Positions 8,437-17,102 are shown, counted from the stretch's first letter. The stretch: 53,097 nucleotides of DNA from an uncultured Bacteroidaceae bacterium (GCA_905234735.1 CAJOJA010000017.1:1-53097), one strand, 5' to 3'. Notes: generated from the letters alone by a model not told the origin. Program-made: numbers and translations.

Positions 8437-9954
8437 TTAACTCTTCAATGTGGGCAGCGTGATGGTGAAGGTGGTGCCCTGCCCCAGCTCACTCTCGACG
8501 CGCACGGCCCCCTTGTGCTGCCGCACCATATTGCGCACGTAGGCCAGTCCGAGGCCGAAACCCTTGACGTTGTGCTGGTTGCCCGTGTGCACGCGGTAGA
8601 ATTTCTCGAAGATGCGCTTCAGGTCTTCCTTCTTGATGCCGATGCCGTTGTCGCAGATGGAAAGCACGTACTTCCGGCCCTGGTTGCGGCTACGCACGCT
8701 CAGCTGCAGGGGCATCTCCTCGCGACGGTACTTCACGGCGTTGTCCATCAGCGTGGAGATGACGTTGGTGAAGTGCAGCTCGTCGAAGTAGATAGTGGGG
8801 TTCTCCGCCTCGAGCCGGGCATCGATACGCCCGCCCAGCCGTTCCACCTTCAGGGCAAAGGACGTGCTGATGATATTCTCCACCAGTTCGTCGGCATTCA
8901 GTTCCTCGGGCTTCAGGGCAATGTTCTCGTGGTCGTAGAGCGACATCTGCAGCACCTTCTCCACCTGAAATCGCAGGCGCTTGGTCTCGGTCTCGATGAC
9001 CTTGCCCAAGCTATCGTACATGGCGGGGCTCTTGTTCACACTCTTGTCGGCCAGCATCTCCGCAGCCAGCGAGAGACTGGCAATGGGGGTCTTGAACTCG
9101 TGGGTCATGTTGTTGACGAAGTCGTTCTTCATCTCGCTGATTTTGCGCTGTCGCACGAACAGATAGATGATGAACATGAACTGGACGAACAGGATGAGCG
9201 TGAACACCATGGCGGGCATCATCAGGCGGCTGATGCCCATGATGTAGCGGTTGCGACCAGGGAAGTGAACCCGCACGACACCCATCTTATTGGCCGGGTC
9301 GTTGCGGAAGAGTGTCTGCGTATAGGTGTAGTCCGAGCCGCGCTCCTCGTAGTCGGAGCAGCGGTAGACCTCGCGCCCGTCGCTGGTGTTGATGGTGAAG
9401 TGGAAGGGCAGCGTCACACCGTTTTGCTCCAAGGCCATGCGCAGGCTGGCGTCCAGCACCTTCGTATTGATGCGCTCCTCGAAGGAGTTCTCGCTGGCGC
9501 TGTACAGGATGCTGTAGATGACCTCGTCCAGGATGTTTTTCTGATAGAGGTAGGCGTTGCGGACGGCCATCTGGAACTGCTGGCTCGGGACGGAGAAGGG
9601 GCTGCGCTGGTTCAGGCCCAGCGACAGTCGGGGCATGGTGCCGATGGTGTCGAAGCGCTGCACGCCGATGAGGGTGGGATTGCCCAGCACCTTGTTGGTA
9701 TGGGGAGCCGCATCCTCGTCATCAACCTGAGTCAGGTCTTCGACGTAGTTCGACACTACGCCCTCCAGATAGTTGAACGTCTCGTTGCGCTCCAGGTCGT
9801 GCGAGGCCTGGTCAAGGCTGCGCTTCACGCTTTCGTCGAACTGGTCCTTGCGCATCTTCACCATCAGCTGCGTGTATTGGCCCTGCAGCAGCAGCAACAC
9901 TACGAAGCTGATGCCTATACCTATGCTCACTATCCAAAGTACCGAACGTCTCAT
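8437..9954 (-). CDS. rprX: Sensor histidine kinase, RprX-like
   Basis: 505 residues. TM1 is at ~5-24, followed by a ~215-residue extracytoplasmic region with no known fold. TM2 is at ~245-268 ('MVFTLILFVQFMFIIYLF'). There is no clear HAMP domain, since the H-box follows TM2 closely. The phospho-accepting His is H285 in 'MTHEFKTPIASL'. The ATPase domain has the N-box 'LMDNAVKY', G1 'DNGIGI', F-box 'FEKFYRV' and G2 'GFGLGLAYV'. It autophosphorylates and passes phosphate to the RprY-like regulator encoded just downstream. Upstream of the start only a weak -7-like TAACTTCG (9975-9982) is visible. The signal sensed is unknown. Confidence 0.92.
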   Translation of the reverse strand: MRRSVLWIVSIGIGISFVVLLLLQGQYTQLMVKMRKDQFDESVKRSLDQASHDLERNETFNYLEGVVSNYVEDLTQVDDEDAAPHTNKVLGNPTLIGVQRFDTIGTMPRLSLGLNQRSPFSVPSQQFQMAVRNAYLYQKNILDEVIYSILYSASENSFEERINTKVLDASLRMALEQNGVTLPFHFTINTSDGREVYRCSDYEERGSDYTYTQTLFRNDPANKMGVVRVHFPGRNRYIMGISRLMMPAMVFTLILFVQFMFIIYLFVRQRKISEMKNDFVNNMTHEFKTPIASLSLAAEMLADKSVNKSPAMYDSLGKVIETETKRLRFQVEKVLQMSLYDHENIALKPEELNADELVENIISTSFALKVERLGGRIDARLEAENPTIYFDELHFTNVISTLMDNAVKYRREEMPLQLSVRSRNQGRKYVLSICDNGIGIKKEDLKRIFEKFYRVHTGNQHNVKGFGLGLAYVRNMVRQHKGAVRVESELGQGTTFTITLPTLKS

Positions 9955-10002
9955 GTTATCTGCAATTCACGATGCGAAGTTAACGAAAAATGTTAAAACG
10001 AG

Positions 10003-10035
10003 AAAAGGGAGCGCGAAATATCGTGCTCCCTTTTT
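10003..10035 (-). terminator. Terminator after the EF-G paralogue
   Basis: A 10-base stem (10007-10016 with 10021-10030, GGGAGCGCGA with one G-T pair) has a 4-base loop. On the minus strand it is followed by TTTTCTCG, and on the plus strand by T5, so it could act both ways. Confidence 0.8.
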
Positions 10036-10099
10036 AACATTATTAACGATTAGACCCCTATTTATGCACTTTTTTGCATTCGCAAGGGCATCGTTGCGA

Positions 10100-12256
10100 T
10101 TATGCTTCTGCCATCTCGGCCTCGTGCTCCTTCACCAGCTTCTGCTGCACATCGGCCGGAACCAGTTCGTAGCTTGCGAAGCTCATGATGAAGCTGGCGC
10201 GACCGCCCGTCAGGCTGCTCAGCGCCGTGCTGTACGACGACATCTCCTTCAGCGGAGCACGTGCGGTCAGCTTCTCGTAGCCCGACTCGCTGGTCATGCC
10301 CATAATCATGGCGCGACGACCTTGAAGGTCGCTCATCACGTCGCCCAGCTTGTCGCTCGGAACGAAGACTTCCACGTCGTAGATGGGCTCCAGAATCTTC
10401 GGACCAGCCTCGCGGAAGGCCTGTGCGAAGGCCTGACGGCCGGCGAGCATGAACGAGAGTTCATTGGAGTCTACGGGGTGCATCTTACCATCATATACTA
10501 TTACGCGCACGTCGCGTGCGTAGCAACCCGTCAGCGGACCCTGCTCCATGCGCTGCATGATGCCCTTCAGGATGGCGGGCATGAAGCGTGCATCGATGGC
10601 ACCGCCCACAACGGAGTTGATAAACACCAGCTTGCCGCCCCACTCCAGGTCGATGACTTCCTCGCTCTTGGCATTGATGCGGAACTCCTGGCCGCCGAAC
10701 TTATACACCTCGGGAGCGGGCATGCCTTCGTAGTAGGGTTCGACGATGAGGTGAACCTCACCAAACTGACCGGCACCGCCGGACTGCTTCTTATGGCGAT
10801 AGTCGGCACGAGCTGCCTTCGTGATGGTCTCGCGATAAGGAATCTTCGGCTCGTCAAAGGCTATCTGTATCTTCTCGTTGTTCTCCATGCGCCACTTCAG
10901 CGTACGCAGGTGGAACTCGCCTTGGCCGTGTACCAGTATCTGACGCAACTCCTTCGACTGCTCGATCTGCCACGTGGGATCTTCCTCGCGCATCTTCTGC
11001 AGGGCATTCATCATCTTCTCGGTCTCCGACTCGTTGACGGCACGGATGGCACGCGTATACTTTGAGTTGGGGTACTTGATGAAGTTGAAACGGTTCTCCG
11101 AGTTCTTGTCGTTCAGCGTGTTACCGGTCTTCACGTCCTTCAGCTTCACAGTGCAGCCGATGTCGCCTGCCACCAGTTCCTCCACCTTGATGCGGTTCTG
11201 GCCGGCGCAGCAGAAGAGCTGGGCCATGCGCTCCTTCGAGCCGCGGTCGGCATTCGTCAGGTCGTCGCCCTCATGTACCTTACCGCTCATCACCTTGAAG
11301 TACTGCACCTCACCGATGTGCGGTTCAACGGCTGTCTTGAAGAAGAACAGGCTGGTGGGACCGTCCACATCGGGCTTCACCTCTGCGCCACGGGTATTGA
11401 ACACAGCGGGCATCTCGTCCACGAAGGGGACCACGTTGCCCAGGAACTCCATCAGGCGGCGTACACCCATGTCCTTGCCTGCACATACGCAGAAGACGGG
11501 GTAGATGCCACGCATGGCCAGACCCTTGCGGATACCCTCGCGCATCTCGTCCTCGGTCAGTGTCTCGCTCTCGAAGAACTTCTCCATCAGTCCCTCGTCG
11601 TTCTCGGCAGCAGCCTCAACCAAGGCCTTGTGCATCTCGGTGGCCTTCTCCAACTGGTCGGCAGGGATGTCCTCGATGGTGGGAGCACCGCCTTCGGGAC
11701 CCCACGAGTACTTCTTCATCAGCAGCACGTCGATGAGGGCGTTGAAGTTGGGACCGGTCTGGATGGGATACTGGATGGGCACCACCTTCGGACCGTAGAT
11801 TTCGGTCAGCTGCTCCAGGATGCGGTCGTAGTCCGTGTTCTCGTCGTCGAGCTGGTTCACCAGAAAGATGACGGGCTTGCCCAGCTTCTCGGTGTAGCGG
11901 AAGTGGTTCTGAGTGCCCACCTCAACGCCATTGGCGCCCTTCAGCAACAGCACGGCCGTATCGGTCACGTTCAGGGCAGTGATGGCACCGCCTACGAAGT
12001 CGTCCGAGCCCGGACAGTCGATGATGTTCAGCTTCTTGCCGTTCCACTCCGTGTGGAATACGGTCGAGAACACCGAATAGCCATACTCCTGTTCTACAGG
12101 AAAGTAGTCGCTCACCGTGTTCTTCTGCGTGATGCGTCCGCGACGCTTGATGATGCCTGCTTCGAAAAGCAGGCTCTCTGTGAGGGTTGTCTTACCAGCT
12201 CCGTCATTACCCAGCAGGGCAATGTTCTTAATCTCATGGGTTTGATAAACTTTCAT
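10100..12256 (-). CDS. fusA2: EF-G2-type translation factor lacking the catalytic G3 histidine
   Basis: 718 residues, all five EF-G domains. The P-loop is GNDGAGKTT (16-24). G3 reads DCPGSDDF (80-87): Ser84 stands where EF-G has the His of DTPGHVDF needed for GTP hydrolysis. Switch I is divergent ('NTVSDYFPVEQEYGY'). G4 is NQLD rather than NKMD. Domains III-V are clear ('HGQGEFHLRTL', 'GGAGQFGEV', 'VVGGAIDARFMPAI'). This matches the EF-G2 paralogue of Bacteroides thetaiotaomicron, reported to translocate without GTP hydrolysis and to be needed for gut colonization and survival on poor carbon supply. The canonical fusA would lie in the ribosomal str operon, not seen here. It is transcribed alone from 12316-12347. 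Function by homology; the residue change is seen directly. Confidence 0.9.
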   Translation of the reverse strand: MKVYQTHEIKNIALLGNDGAGKTTLTESLLFEAGIIKRRGRITQKNTVSDYFPVEQEYGYSVFSTVFHTEWNGKKLNIIDCPGSDDFVGGAITALNVTDTAVLLLKGANGVEVGTQNHFRYTEKLGKPVIFLVNQLDDENTDYDRILEQLTEIYGPKVVPIQYPIQTGPNFNALIDVLLMKKYSWGPEGGAPTIEDIPADQLEKATEMHKALVEAAAENDEGLMEKFFESETLTEDEMREGIRKGLAMRGIYPVFCVCAGKDMGVRRLMEFLGNVVPFVDEMPAVFNTRGAEVKPDVDGPTSLFFFKTAVEPHIGEVQYFKVMSGKVHEGDDLTNADRGSKERMAQLFCCAGQNRIKVEELVAGDIGCTVKLKDVKTGNTLNDKNSENRFNFIKYPNSKYTRAIRAVNESETEKMMNALQKMREEDPTWQIEQSKELRQILVHGQGEFHLRTLKWRMENNEKIQIAFDEPKIPYRETITKAARADYRHKKQSGGAGQFGEVHLIVEPYYEGMPAPEVYKFGGQEFRINAKSEEVIDLEWGGKLVFINSVVGGAIDARFMPAILKGIMQRMEQGPLTGCYARDVRVIVYDGKMHPVDSNELSFMLAGRQAFAQAFREAGPKILEPIYDVEVFVPSDKLGDVMSDLQGRRAMIMGMTSESGYEKLTARAPLKEMSSYSTALSSLTGGRASFIMSFASYELVPADVQQKLVKEHEAEMAEA

Positions 12257-12315
12257 CGTGTTAGTATTTAAGATATTTAATAGTCATTTTCGGCCCGTTC
12301 AGGCCCATCTGGTTC

Positions 12316-12347
12316 GCAAGTTAGTGAAAACCTGCGACCCGACCAAA
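12316..12347 (-). promoter_or_regulatory. Promoter of EF-G2 gene
   Basis: On the minus strand TTTG (12344-12347), 20 bases, then TAACTTGC (12316-12323), one mismatch from TAnnTTTG. In Bacteroides thetaiotaomicron the orthologue depends on the regulator Cur; I did not identify a Cur site here. Confidence 0.6.
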
Positions 12348-12388
12348 TCTTTCCGCCCTTTTTTACGACTTTTTTTACATTTTCATCT

Positions 12389-13450
12389 TCATTTTCTTTC
12401 TATATCTGCAATCTCCTGTTCCGTCGTTGCCCAGCTTGTCACGAATCGGCAGGCCGTGTGATTCGTATCGACTGGACACCAGACCTCAAATCCGATATAA
12501 CTCCGCAGACGGTCAAGTTCGGCATTCGGAATGACATAGAACTGCTGATTCGTCGGTGAATCGATGAATGGCTTATACCCAAGTTCTTCGACGAAGAGGT
12601 GTCGCAGGCGCATAGCCAAAGAAACAGCGTGTTGGCCAATCATAAAATATAAAGATGTGTCTCCAACGGGTTGGAACAGCGCCTCGAACTGAACGCCTAC
12701 TACGCGGCTTTTAGCCAGCAGGGAACCGTGACGCTTGATGCGACTAAGCATGTGGCTGGGAGCATTGCCGTGTGGAAATACCACAGCCTCGCCGCAGAGC
12801 GCACCACACTTCGTGCCGCCAATGTAGAAGATGTCTGCCAACTGGGCCAACAGCCGTAGCGTAACATCCTTGCTTGCCGCCAGGCCGTATGCCAGTCGGG
12901 CGCCATCAAGGTATAGAAGCAGACCGTATTCGCGACACACCTTGTGCAATGCCCTAAGTTCGTCTGCCGTGTAAAGCGTGCCCAGTTCTGTGGGGAATGT
13001 AATATACACCATCCCTGGCCGCACCATGTGCTCAGCAGTTTCGTCAGCAAAATAGGCTGTGAGCCAGGCCCGCAAATCTCCGACATCGAGCTTCCCATCG
13101 TGCGAAGGCAGTGCGATGACCTTATGCCCTGTAAACTCTACGGCACCAGCTTCGTGCACGTTAATGTGCGCTGTCTCTGCACAAAGCACACCCTCGTATG
13201 GCTGCAGCGCACAGTCGATGATGGTGGCATTGGTCTGTGTGCCACCTGCGAGGAACCATATCTGCGCCTCTGGAGCATCACACGCCTCACGAATCAGTTG
13301 ACGGGCATGTTCGCTGAATCGGTCGTCACCATAACTCTGAGTTCGTTCATTGTTCGTGTCAAGCAAATGGCGCAGCACCATTTCGTGTGCACCATTATTG
13401 TAATCGCTCTCCAGATGGCAGAGCGTATTTACCTTTTTCTGTTCTGTCAT
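12389..13450 (-). CDS. Threonine-aldolase-family PLP enzyme
   Basis: 353 residues from the ATG at 13450; another ATG at 13483 would add 11. The family (beta-eliminating lyase / low-specificity threonine aldolase) is shown by 'ESDYNNGAH' near the start, 'SYGDDRFSEHA', 'FLAGGTQTNATII', the PLP-stacking His in 'AETAHINVHEAGA', Asp182 in 'YLDGARLAYGL', and the Schiff-base Lys214 in 'IGGTKCGALCGEA'. Such enzymes cleave L-threonine or allo-threonine to glycine and acetaldehyde in the cytosol. It is transcribed alone. The ATG at 13450 is preceded by AAGGAAAGACGAG, a possible ribosome site. A likely promoter (TATATTTG at 13679-13686) would leave a leader of about 200 bases. Confidence 0.88.
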   Translation of the reverse strand: MTEQKKVNTLCHLESDYNNGAHEMVLRHLLDTNNERTQSYGDDRFSEHARQLIREACDAPEAQIWFLAGGTQTNATIIDCALQPYEGVLCAETAHINVHEAGAVEFTGHKVIALPSHDGKLDVGDLRAWLTAYFADETAEHMVRPGMVYITFPTELGTLYTADELRALHKVCREYGLLLYLDGARLAYGLAASKDVTLRLLAQLADIFYIGGTKCGALCGEAVVFPHGNAPSHMLSRIKRHGSLLAKSRVVGVQFEALFQPVGDTSLYFMIGQHAVSLAMRLRHLFVEELGYKPFIDSPTNQQFYVIPNAELDRLRSYIGFEVWCPVDTNHTACRFVTSWATTEQEIADIERK

Positions 13451-13686
13451 ATCTCGTCTTTCCTTATTTCTCGTTTTGTCCATCCTTTATTCTTGCGCTC
13501 GATCTTGCTCGCTTGGCTTGTCCAAGAACCTTTGAACATATTGAATCCTGAACTATCTAACTGTCTCTCAACTCTAATCTATAAACCCTCAATCATTAGT
13601 ATAGAAAACTCAAAAATGCTATATCTTAGTTCTAACCTTCTTCTTCGCTCTTCTCCCATCTCCGAGCCTTAATTGCCACAAATATA
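13451..13686 (-). promoter_or_regulatory. Promoter and long leader of the aldolase gene
   Basis: TATATTTG lies at 13679-13686 on the minus strand, with a weak -33. The resulting leader is roughly 200 bases and purine-rich with repeated GAGA/TAGA tracts. A small hairpin CTTGG/CCAAG lies near 13515-13530. No known riboswitch or attenuator was recognised, and there is no gene in it that I can support. Confidence 0.45.
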
Positions 13687-13760
13687 GTGAATATTTTGCT
13701 CAATCACGCATAAATCGTCAATTATTTTATTTTCCACAAGCATTGCTAAAATAGTTAGAA

Positions 13761-13847
13761 TTTACCCTCACTACCCTCATAGTCTCACGATACCTCTGTT
13801 TATCGGACTTCATCGGAGTGAGACTAAAGTGAGGCTGTGAGAGTAAA
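13761..13847. repeat. Large imperfect inverted repeat I
   Basis: The arm at 13761-13788 (TTTACCCTCAC...AGTCTCAC) pairs imperfectly with 13818-13847 (GTGAGACTA...GTGAGAGTAAA), leaving a ~29-base loop. The ends AGTCTCAC/GTGAGACT and TTTAC/GTAAA match exactly. It lies in the gene-free stretch between the aldolase and nitroreductase genes, with no T-run typical of a terminator. Confidence 0.6.
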
Positions 13848-13941
13848 ATGCCAAAATGTGGGGATTGAGACGATTTTTCAGCCCGCTTCTCAGCGTTAGG
13901 TTTTCAGAATATAGCGGGCGGCGAATCGGGAGGCAGCGGGC

Positions 13942-14034
13942 GTTACCATACGTGAACAAACGTTTTACCTGGCGTGGTAAACGGTTTGTTCATGTATGGT
14001 AAACGAATTACCTAAGTAGGGTAAAAGCTGGTAA
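13942..14034. repeat. Large inverted repeat II with GGTAA half-sites
   Basis: Arms at about 13944-13969 and 13976-14002 match at 23 of 26 positions around a 6-base centre; the core shared by both arms is TGAACAAAC. The motif TTACC/GGTAA occurs seven times between 13943 and 14034. It sits ~45-135 bases upstream of the -33 of the nitroreductase-like gene. It could be an operator, a small mobile repeat, or a structured transcript. Confidence 0.65.
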
Positions 14035-14077
14035 AATATTGAGTTTTGAACATTTAGCATTATTTCATGGCTACACA

Positions 14078-14109
14078 TTAGATAATCTGCAAAAAATATA
14101 TTATATTTG
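14078..14109 (+). promoter_or_regulatory. Promoter of the nitroreductase-like gene
   Basis: TATATTTG at 14102-14109 is preceded, after 20 bases, by TTAG (14078-14081), a weak -33. It lies inside the longest possible reading frame and therefore decides for a start downstream of it. Confidence 0.6.
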
Positions 14110-14152
14110 TCGGCAGAATGAGAATGATATGATTGCAAGACTAATAAGAACT

Positions 14153-14854
14153 ATGAAAAAGAGCATTATGAAGACAGCAGCCAGCACACTATGCGCTGTA
14201 GCAATGACGGCATGCGCACAGGTGCCAAGTAACCAAACCGAAGCGACTGATGAGAAGGCAAGAACTGAGATTCCAGCCGACAGCATCATCAAGCTTACCG
14301 AGCCGGACAAGACACTTGACGTGTCGCTGATGCAGGCACTCAGTGACCGCAAGTCACAGCGTGAGTTTGCCGAGAAACAACTGTCACTCGAAGAACTGTC
14401 ATCCCTCCTTTGGGCTGCTAACGGCGTCAACCGTGAGGACGGACGACGCACGGCGCCCTCTGCTGTTAATTCACAGGACATAGACATCTATGTATGTATG
14501 GCAAGCGGTGCTTATCTTTACGATGCCAAGCAGAGCCAGCTCGAACGTATTACCACAGAAGACCTTCGTCCGGCCGTGTGTGGACAACAGCAGTTGGTAG
14601 CCCCCATGTTCCTTGTAATGGTGGCAGACCTCTCACGTTATCCGGAGGGCATTGCCTCTCAGCGTCAGGTTGTGGAAGGACTTGCTAAAATGGATGCTGG
14701 GTATGTGTCGGGTAACATCGGACTATATTGTGCTGCAGCTCAGTTCGCAACTGTTCCCCGTGCATCGATGGACAAGGAAGCCCTGACTAAGGCACTTAAC
14801 CTGAAAGATTCCCAAATTCTTATTCTGAATAACCCGGTGGGATATATGAAATAA
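14153..14854 (+). CDS. Nitroreductase-fold (SagB-like) lipoprotein
   Basis: 233 residues from ATG 14153. The frame is open further upstream, but the promoter at 14078-14109 excludes a start before ~14115; ATG 14129 is the alternative. The N-terminus is a lipoprotein signal with lipobox MTAC, Cys21. The rest fits the FMN-dependent nitroreductase/SagB fold: 'ALSDRKSQREF' (phosphate-binding Arg), 'LSSLLWAANGVNRE', 'RTAPSAVNSQDIDIYVC', and 'AGYVSGNIGLYCAAAQFATV'. Members reduce nitro or quinone groups or oxidise peptide-derived azolines; the substrate here is unknown. Membrane anchoring of such an enzyme is less usual than a cytosolic location. Transcribed alone. Confidence 0.8.
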   Translation: MKKSIMKTAASTLCAVAMTACAQVPSNQTEATDEKARTEIPADSIIKLTEPDKTLDVSLMQALSDRKSQREFAEKQLSLEELSSLLWAANGVNREDGRRTAPSAVNSQDIDIYVCMASGAYLYDAKQSQLERITTEDLRPAVCGQQQLVAPMFLVMVADLSRYPEGIASQRQVVEGLAKMDAGYVSGNIGLYCAAAQFATVPRASMDKEALTKALNLKDSQILILNNPVGYMK

Positions 14855-14864
14855 TACACGCGAA

Positions 14865-14896
14865 TTTGGTGATTTGGAGTTTTTTCCCTAATTTTG
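14865..14896 (+). promoter_or_regulatory. Promoter of the YiiX-like / DUF4878 / hemW genes
   Basis: TTTG (14865-14868), 20 bases, then TAATTTTG (14889-14896). The first gene starts 29 bases downstream of the -7 element. Confidence 0.75.
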
Positions 14897-14925
14897 CCCC
14901 AATACATTATATAATGACATAAGGT

Positions 14926-15540
14926 ATGAAGCACGGAGTCCTGTTCCTTTGCCTGGTTACAGCGCTGACAGCCTGCAGCCATCGCACCTCAGCCACGGGC
15001 AGTCTGCTGCCCGACACGCTGCAACTGCGGGAGGGGGATGTCGTGCTGCGCCGATGCACAGGACTCATCAGTCGCATGGTTACGATGAGCGACAACGGAG
15101 GACAGTTCTCACACACAGGCATCGTGGTGGACTCGGCTGGCATTCCGATGGTGGTGCACGCCGTACCGAGCGAACCGGACTGGGAGGGCGACCCGGACCG
15201 CGTGAAGATGGAGCCGGCCCGTAGCTTCCTGGCCAGCGACCACGCCGTGACGGCAGCCATTCTGCGGCCTCGTGACACCCAGGCTGGACAACTGGCGGCA
15301 CACTATGCCGTCAGGCGCTACCGCGAGGGTACACTCTTCGACCACGACTTCGACGACCAGGACACCGTACGGCTCTACTGCACGCAACTCATCGTACTGG
15401 CCTACGAGCAGGCGGGCGTGGAATTGGTGGACACGACGCGCAAGACCATTGACCTGCCCGGATTCCACTATCGCTGCATCATGCCCTCGCAGATTTTCCA
15501 ATCCCCCCATTTGCAAACCATTTTTATGTTTAACTCTTAA
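14926..15540 (+). CDS. YiiX/YebB-like permuted papain-fold lipoprotein
   Basis: 204 residues. The lipobox is LTAC with Cys17. 'LREGDVVLRR', 'GGQFSHTGIVVD' (His63) and 'DTVRLYCTQLIVLAYEQAGV' (Cys152) place the catalytic His before the Cys, the order of circularly permuted NlpC/P60 enzymes (YiiX/C92 group). Such proteins cut amide or lipid-peptide bonds in the envelope; the substrate is not known. Start chosen at ATG 14926, which has AAGG just upstream and the promoter 29 bases before it. It is followed after 12 bases by the DUF4878 lipoprotein, so the two and hemW may be cotranscribed. Confidence 0.85.
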   Translation: MKHGVLFLCLVTALTACSHRTSATGSLLPDTLQLREGDVVLRRCTGLISRMVTMSDNGGQFSHTGIVVDSAGIPMVVHAVPSEPDWEGDPDRVKMEPARSFLASDHAVTAAILRPRDTQAGQLAAHYAVRRYREGTLFDHDFDDQDTVRLYCTQLIVLAYEQAGVELVDTTRKTIDLPGFHYRCIMPSQIFQSPHLQTIFMFNS

Positions 15541-15552
15541 CACCCCAAAACT

Positions 15553-15957
15553 ATGAAAAAGTTAATGACTTCCGCATTCGTGTGTATGATGGCATTCGTA
15601 ATGGCAGCCTGCAGCGGAGGCAATACGCCTAAGGGAGTGGCAGAAGCCTATTCCCAGGCCGTCATCAAGGGCGACTACAAGAAGGCCGTCGACATGATTT
15701 ACTTCCAGGGCACCCCCGAGGACGTACAGAAGAAGAAGGACTTCTACGTGGACCTGATTGAGAGCAAGGTAAAGGAAGGACTGCCCGAGGACAAGACGTT
15801 GACCAAGTTTGAGGTCATCAACGAGGAAATTGACGAGGAAAACGGCAAGGCCACCGTTACCGCCAACGCTACCTACGCCGACGGCAGCACGAAAGAGGAG
15901 AAGACCAAACTCGTGAAGACCGAAGACGGTCAGTGGCTTGTCGACGGTGAGAAGTAG
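15553..15957 (+). CDS. DUF4878-type small lipoprotein
   Basis: 134 residues. The signal ends in lipobox MAAC (Cys20). The mature part is a compact alpha+beta domain, 'TPKGVAEAYSQAVIKGDYKKAVDMIYF' at its start (given here as a pattern of helix residues) and 'GQWLVDGEK' at its end. This is the SnoaL/NTF2-like pattern of DUF4878 lipoproteins in Bacteroidetes. No catalytic residues are evident and the role is unknown. It lies between the YiiX-like gene (12 bases) and hemW (11 bases), so it is probably in the same transcript. Confidence 0.8.
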   Translation: MKKLMTSAFVCMMAFVMAACSGGNTPKGVAEAYSQAVIKGDYKKAVDMIYFQGTPEDVQKKKDFYVDLIESKVKEGLPEDKTLTKFEVINEEIDEENGKATVTANATYADGSTKEEKTKLVKTEDGQWLVDGEK

Positions 15958-15968
15958 TACGGCACAAG

Positions 15969-17102
15969 ATGGCCGGACTGTACATCCACATCCCCTTCTG
16001 TCGCAGTAGGTGCATCTACTGCGACTTCTTTTCTACTACCCTGCCCGCGACGTGGCAAATGCCCTACGTCGAGGCACTGGGCAGGGAGTTGGAAATGAGA
16101 GCCACCCTCAAGGAGGAGTCGGAGGGGGCCTCTCTCTACCTCGGAGGCGGCACGCCCTCGCAACTGACTCCCGAGGCCCTACGCCTCCTCTTCCACCTCA
16201 TTCGCCAACATGCCACGCTGGCCCCCGATGCAGAAGTCACCATTGAGGCCAACCCTGACGACGTTACACCCGAGTGGATAGAAGCACTGCACCAGACACC
16301 CGTCAACCGCGTGAGCATGGGGGTACAGTCGCTCGACGACAACATCCTGCACCTGCTGCGACGCCGCCACACGGCCCATCAGGTCCTCCGCGCCGTCCAC
16401 ATGCTGCAGGAAGCAGGCTACGAGAACCTCAGCCTCGACCTCATCTACGGACTGCCCGGACAAACACTCAGCCAGTTCCAAGGCGATGTGCGTCAACTGC
16501 TGGACTTGGGTATCCCCCACCTCTCCGCCTACGCTCTCCAGTTCGAGCCCGATACGCCACTCATGGCCATGCGGCAGGCAGGCACCGTGTCCGAGGCCGA
16601 TGAGGAACTGAGCCTGGAATGTTATCAGTCGCTTATCGACCTGACTCGCGAAGCCGGACTGGAGCACTACGAAATCTCGAACTTTGCACGTCCGGGCTTC
16701 CGCTCGCGCCACAACTCGTCGTACTGGACCGGGGAACCCTACATAGGTCTGGGGGCCGGAGCCCACAGCTACGACGGACACAACACGCGCAGCTACAACT
16801 GCGAGGACGTAGAGACCTACATCCAAACCATTGGGCAGGGCCGTCTGCCACTGACCGAGGAGCACCTCGACCGTGACACCCGCTACAACGAGCGCGTCAT
16901 GCTCAGCCTCCGCACCTGTGAGGGGCTGTCGCTGCCCCTGCTGGAGCACGACTTCGGGCCGGAGCGACGCAGCTATTGTGAACGCATGGCCGCCCCCCAT
17001 CTGGCAGCACAAAGGGTACAAAAAAAGGAGGGCGAAGCGCTATGCCTCACCCGCCAAGGGTTGTTCGTCAGCGACGACATCATTTCCGACCTGATGGTCT
17101 AG
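15969..17102 (+). CDS. hemW: HemW-type radical SAM heme chaperone
   Basis: 377 residues, normal for HemW. The cluster motif is C11-x3-C15-x2-C18 in 'IPFCRSRCIYCDF', and the SAM-binding 'YLGGGTPSQL' follows. 'SMGVQSLDD', 'LSLDLIYGLPGQT', 'HLSAYALQFEPDTPL', 'HYEISNFARPG' and 'GAGAHSYDG' are typical. HemW resembles HemN (oxygen-independent coproporphyrinogen oxidase) but lacks the extra N-terminal Cys of HemN and is regarded as a heme-binding chaperone in E. coli and Lactococcus. It is the last gene of its cluster and converges on the DUF4827 gene with only 25 bases between them; no terminator is evident there. Confidence 0.92.
   Translation: MAGLYIHIPFCRSRCIYCDFFSTTLPATWQMPYVEALGRELEMRATLKEESEGASLYLGGGTPSQLTPEALRLLFHLIRQHATLAPDAEVTIEANPDDVTPEWIEALHQTPVNRVSMGVQSLDDNILHLLRRRHTAHQVLRAVHMLQEAGYENLSLDLIYGLPGQTLSQFQGDVRQLLDLGIPHLSAYALQFEPDTPLMAMRQAGTVSEADEELSLECYQSLIDLTREAGLEHYEISNFARPGFRSRHNSSYWTGEPYIGLGAGAHSYDGHNTRSYNCEDVETYIQTIGQGRLPLTEEHLDRDTRYNERVMLSLRTCEGLSLPLLEHDFGPERRSYCERMAAPHLAAQRVQKKEGEALCLTRQGLFVSDDIISDLMV

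Noticed and set aside
10100..12256. Canonical fusA
   Set aside because: The G3 histidine is replaced by Ser, switch I and G4 differ, and the gene is not next to tuf, rpsL or rpsG.
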